NCBI RefSeq assembly: GCF_025699295.1
Contig: NZ_JAILWB010000006.1
Coordinates: 62,001 to 126,000 of the forward strand
Direction of reading: 5' to 3'
Source of the DNA: Hydrogenophaga sp.
GTDB lineage: Bacteria > Pseudomonadota > Gammaproteobacteria > Burkholderiales > Burkholderiaceae_C
DNA: 64,000 nucleotides
Part shown: piece by piece, positions 60,844-64,000 of the stretch
Layout: each line of letters opens with the position of its first letter
Position numbering within the stretch: position 1 is the first letter of the stretch
The notes under the pieces: generated by a model
Told to the model about the DNA's origin: nothing
The model's input: only the letters and a program-made list of their open reading frames with translations
Databases searched by the model: none
Position numbers and translations under genes: made by a program

Positions 60844-63800
60844 GGGTTTTCTCCCTGGGATTGATAGGCTCGAATGAGGTGGTCGTCGGCCGGTGTGTCG
60901 AGCCAGTCCACCTTGTCCATCTTGCGCACCACGACAAACTCGTCGCGGTTGGTGCCGATGGTTCCGTAGTAGTTGAAGCCGTAGCTGAGCTGCGCGTAGC
61001 CGCCGATCATGTGGGTCGGCTTGAGCACGATGCGCGTGACCGAGTTGTGGATGCCGCCGCGCACGCCGGTGATCTCCGAGCCCGGGGTGTTGATGATCTT
61101 TTCCTGTGAGTGGTACATCATCACCATGCCCGGGTTGACGCGCTGGCTGACCACCGCGCGCGCGGCCACCGCGCCGTTGATGTTGAACAGCTCGACCCAG
61201 TCGTTGTCCTGGATGCCCGCGCTTTTCGCGTCGTCTTCGCTGAGCCAGACCACGGTGCCGCCGCGGTTAAGCGTGAGCATCATCAGGTTGTCGCTGTACG
61301 TCGAGTGGATGCCCCACTTCTGGTGCGGCGTGATGAAGTTCAGCTGGATCTCTTTGTGGCCGTTGGGCTTGATGTTGTGGATGCCCTCGGTGGTCTTCAG
61401 GTCCACCGGCGGTCGGTAGCTGCCCAGGCCTTCACCGAAGGCGATCATCCAGGGGTGGTCCTGGTAGAACTGCTGGCGCCCGGTGAGGGTGCGCCACGGA
61501 ATCAGTTCGTGCACGTTGGTGTAGCCGGCGTTGTAGCTCACCGTCTCGCTCTCGATGCCGCTCCAGGTCGGGCTGCTGATGATCTTGCGCGGCTGCGCCT
61601 GGATGTCGCGGAAGCGGATCTTCTCGTCCTCGCGGTACAAGGCCAGGTGGGTGTGGTCGCGCCCGGTCTGCTTGCCCAGCGCCTGCCAGGCCTTCACCGC
61701 CACGTGGCCGTTGGTCTCGGGCGCGAGCTGCAGGATCACCTCGCAGGCGTCGATGTCGCTCACGATCTTCGGCATGCCCTTGCTCACGCCTTCGTCCTGC
61801 GTGGTGCCGTTGAGCTGGCCGAGCTGCTCGACCTCGGTGCCGGTCTTCCACGCGATGCCCTTGCCGCCGTTGCCGATCCTGTCCATCAGCGGGCCCAGCG
61901 CGGTGAAGCGCTTGAACACATTGGGGTAGTCGCGCTCGACCACGGTGATCTGCGGCGCGGTCTTTCCCGGGATGAGTTCGCAGTGGCCTTTGCGCCACTC
62001 CTTCACGTCGAAAGGCTGCGCGAGTTCCCCCGGCGTGTCGTGCATGATGGGCGTGAGCACCACCTCCTTCTCCACCCCCAGGTGGCCCACGCAGACCTCA
62101 CTGAAGGCCTGGGCGAATCCCTTGTAGATCTCCCAGTCGCTGCGGCTCTGCCACACCGGGTCCACCGCCGCCGACAGCGGGTGGATGAAGGGGTGCATGT
62201 CGCTGGTGTTGAGGTCGTTCTTCTCGTACCAGCTCGCGGTGGGCAGCACGATGTCCGAGTACAGGCAGGTGGTGCTCATGCGGAAGTCGAGCGTGACCAG
62301 CAGATCGAGCTTGCCCTGCGGCGCGTGCTCGTGCCAGACCACCTCTTCGGGAAACACCCCCGATCGGGCTGAGCTTGTCGAAGCCCCTTCTCGCGCATGC
62401 CCTTCGACAGGCTCAGGGCGAACGGAGTCCGAGCCCAGGTCCTTGCCCTGCACGCCGTTCTCGGTGCCCAGCAGGTGCTTGCAGAAGTACTCGTGGCCCT
62501 TGCCGCTGGAGCCCAGCAGGTTGCTGCGCCACACGAACATGTTGCGCGGCCAGTTCTGCGGCGCGTCGGGGTCCTCGCAGCTCATGGCCAGCGTGCCGTC
62601 CTTGAGCGCGCGCACCACGTAGTCTTTCGTGTCCAGGCCGGCCGCAGTGGCGTCCTGCACCACCTGCAGCGGGTTGGTCTTGAGCTGCGGCGCGCTGGGC
62701 AGCCAGCCCATGCGCTCGGCGCGCACGTTGAAGTCGATCATGCTGCCGCCGAACGCGGCCTTGTCGGCCAGCGGGCTCACGATCTCTTCCATGCCGAGCT
62801 TTTCGTAGCGCCACTGGTCGGTATGGGCGTAGAAGAAGCTGGTGCTGTTCATCTGGCGCGGTGGGCGGATCCAGTCGAGCGCGAAGGCCAGCGCGGTCCA
62901 GCCCGTTTGCGGGCGCAGTTTTTCCTGGCCCACGTAGTGCGCCCAGCCGCCACCGCTCTGGCCGATGCAGCCGCACATCATCAGCAGGTTGATCACACCA
63001 CGGTAGTTCATGTCGGCGTGGTACCAGTGATTCATGGCGGCACCGATGATCACCATGGACTTGCCGTGCGTCTTGTCGGCGTTGTCGGCGAACTGCTGCG
63101 CCACGGTGATGACCTGGTCGCGCGGCACGCCGGTGATGCTCTCCTGCCAGGCGGGCGTGTAGGCGGCGTTGTCGTCGAAGTCCTTCGCGCCACTGCCCAA
63201 CCCGCGGTCGATCCCGTACTGCGCGACCTGCAGGTCGAACACGGTGGCCACCAGGGCGTGGCGTTCCTCGCCGGCCTTGCCCAGGCGCAGGCGCACGGCC
63301 GGCACGCGGGCGTGGTTGATGGCGCCGTTCTGCGCATTGGCGGTGAAGTGCGGCGCGGCGTTGCCACCGAAGTACGGGAAGGCCACGTCCACCACCTGGT
63401 GGTCCTGCTCCCCGTCCTCGATTACCGAGAGCTTGAGCCTGACCTCGGTGTCGCTGCGGGCCTCCCTGGCCTCCAGGTTCCACTTGCCTTCGTCGGCGCG
63501 TCCGGCCTCGCCCCAGCGAAAGCCGATGGATCCGTTGGGCAGCACGGCCCGTCCGCCGGTGTCGAAGGCCACGGTCTTCCACTCGGGGTTGTTCTTCTGG
63601 CCGAGCTGGCCGTTGAAGTCGCTGGCGCGCAGGTAGCGGTCGGGCACCAGGGTCTTCGTGCCGTCGGCGAGCACATGCTCTTTCAGCATCACCAGCAACG
63701 GCAGGTCGGTGTAGCGGCGCGCGTAGTCGTCGAAGTAGCTGCTTCTGGGCTTTCCGCCATCGGGGAAATAGAAGTTCTTCAGCACCACATGGCCCATGGC

Positions 63801-64000
63801 CATGGCGAGCGCGGCGTCGGTGCCCTGCTTGGGGTGCAGCCAGAGGTCGGAGAGCTTGGCGACCTCGGAGTAGTCGGGCGTGACGGCCACTGTCTTGGCA
63901 CCCTTGTAGCGCACCTCGGTGAAGAAGTGCGCGTCGGGCGTGCGCGTCTGCGGCACGTTGGAGCCCCAGGCGATGATGTACGAGCTGTTGTACCAGTCGG
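60840..64000 (-). CDS. narG: Respiratory nitrate reductase alpha subunit (5' part cut by window)
   Basis: 1052 C-terminal residues are present; about 190 to 200 N-terminal residues, including the FeS0 site, lie beyond the right edge. The frame continues to base 64000 with WYNSSYIIAWGSNVPQTRTP. Further NarG blocks: SDLWLHPKQGTDAALAMAMG, MMCGCIGQSGGGWAHYVGQE, KLDLLVTLDFRMSTTCLYSD and the molybdopterin region GVRGGIHNSVTRIVLKPTH near the end. It reduces nitrate to nitrite in the cytoplasm. A REP element is inserted in frame (62364-62424), giving an extra segment with SVRPEPVEG and STSSARSG. Confidence 0.96.
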   Translation of the reverse strand, partial: DWYNSSYIIAWGSNVPQTRTPDAHFFTEVRYKGAKTVAVTPDYSEVAKLSDLWLHPKQGTDAALAMAMGHVVLKNFYFPDGGKPRSSYFDDYARRYTDLPLLVMLKEHVLADGTKTLVPDRYLRASDFNGQLGQKNNPEWKTVAFDTGGRAVLPNGSIGFRWGEAGRADEGKWNLEAREARSDTEVRLKLSVIEDGEQDHQVVDVAFPYFGGNAAPHFTANAQNGAINHARVPAVRLRLGKAGEERHALVATVFDLQVAQYGIDRGLGSGAKDFDDNAAYTPAWQESITGVPRDQVITVAQQFADNADKTHGKSMVIIGAAMNHWYHADMNYRGVINLLMMCGCIGQSGGGWAHYVGQEKLRPQTGWTALAFALDWIRPPRQMNSTSFFYAHTDQWRYEKLGMEEIVSPLADKAAFGGSMIDFNVRAERMGWLPSAPQLKTNPLQVVQDATAAGLDTKDYVVRALKDGTLAMSCEDPDAPQNWPRNMFVWRSNLLGSSGKGHEYFCKHLLGTENGVQGKDLGSDSVRPEPVEGHAREGASTSSARSGVFPEEVVWHEHAPQGKLDLLVTLDFRMSTTCLYSDIVLPTASWYEKNDLNTSDMHPFIHPLSAAVDPVWQSRSDWEIYKGFAQAFSEVCVGHLGVEKEVVLTPIMHDTPGELAQPFDVKEWRKGHCELIPGKTAPQITVVERDYPNVFKRFTALGPLMDRIGNGGKGIAWKTGTEVEQLGQLNGTTQDEGVSKGMPKIVSDIDACEVILQLAPETNGHVAVKAWQALGKQTGRDHTHLALYREDEKIRFRDIQAQPRKIISSPTWSGIESETVSYNAGYTNVHELIPWRTLTGRQQFYQDHPWMIAFGEGLGSYRPPVDLKTTEGIHNIKPNGHKEIQLNFITPHQKWGIHSTYSDNLMMLTLNRGGTVVWLSEDDAKSAGIQDNDWVELFNINGAVAARAVVSQRVNPGMVMMYHSQEKIINTPGSEITGVRGGIHNSVTRIVLKPTHMIGGYAQLSYGFNYYGTIGTNRDEFVVVRKMDKVDWLDTPADDHLIRAYQSQGENP
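62364..62424. repeat. REP dyad, family C, copy inside narG
   Basis: Arms TCGGGCTGAGCTTGTCGAAG (62364-62383) and CTTCGACAGGCTCAGGGCGA-ACG (62402-62424) face each other over 18 nt. The element matches the intergenic copies at 11892-11966 and 47971-48032 but lies within the narG coding sequence without breaking the frame. The RPEPVEG/STSSARSG peptide is the well-known translation of this REP type. Confidence 0.85.

Overview
The window is high-GC DNA (roughly two thirds G+C by eye) packed with genes on both strands. Family order, codon usage and intergenic repeats all point to the chromosome of a betaproteobacterium of the order Burkholderiales, most likely family Comamonadaceae (Hydrogenophaga-, Acidovorax- or Polaromonas-like). 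Two signs of this are the REP dyads with core CTGAGC(C/T)TGTCGAAG and the bamE/fur divergon. No rRNA, tRNA, CRISPR array, transposase or prophage gene was seen.

Layout. 1-6.7 kb is an accessory stretch. It holds the start of a molybdopterin oxidoreductase, two AraC-type regulators, a methyltransferase/HxlR divergon, and a tight group araC-SDR-GNAT-aac(6'). The last gene is a close relative of the clinical aminoglycoside acetyltransferases AAC(6')-Ib/IIa. 6.7-14.4 kb is a catabolic island: a branched-chain-amino-acid-type ABC transporter (substrate-binding protein, LivH, LivM, LivG, LivF) transcribed into an aromatic-type aldehyde dehydrogenase, with a divergent AraC activator. 14.4-22 kb is housekeeping (holA, lptE, leuS, exbD, exbB, dapB, bamE, fur). 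22-24 kb carries hprK, ptsN and hpf without rpoN. 24-29.5 kb has a hybrid sensor kinase, a patatin, corA and mtnN. 29.5-35.3 kb has fadD, the transhydrogenase genes with panD embedded between the two alpha-subunit genes, and a Nudix hydrolase. 35.3-40 kb has a noncoding, less GC-rich stretch, a histidine kinase, a response regulator with two receivers, and a DUF3422 protein. 40-46.1 kb has mnmA, arfB, a hemerythrin-like protein, two flavin split-barrel proteins and a TetR/hydrolase pair sharing a palindromic operator. 46.1-49.9 kb is a MarR-controlled gentisate module (3-hydroxybenzoate 6-hydroxylase, gentisate dioxygenase, fumarylpyruvate hydrolase).

The most striking part is 49.9-64.0 kb. 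It is one uninterrupted minus-strand run: narG, narH, narJ, narI, a parvulin-type prolyl isomerase, a beta-carbonic anhydrase, a nitronate monooxygenase, a B12-dependent class II ribonucleotide reductase, a nitroreductase, a small conserved protein and a hemerythrin. Most junctions are ATGA overlaps or short gaps, so the genes are likely co-transcribed. Together they suggest an anaerobic growth operon: nitrate respiration plus oxygen-independent dNTP synthesis plus handling of nitrogen species. Two oddities lie inside it. The reductase gene carries a 380-residue LAGLIDADG intein inserted exactly before the catalytic cysteine of the NPCGE motif. narG carries an in-frame REP element that adds about twenty residues to the protein.

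Function calls rest on motifs and remembered family sequences. No database search was possible.
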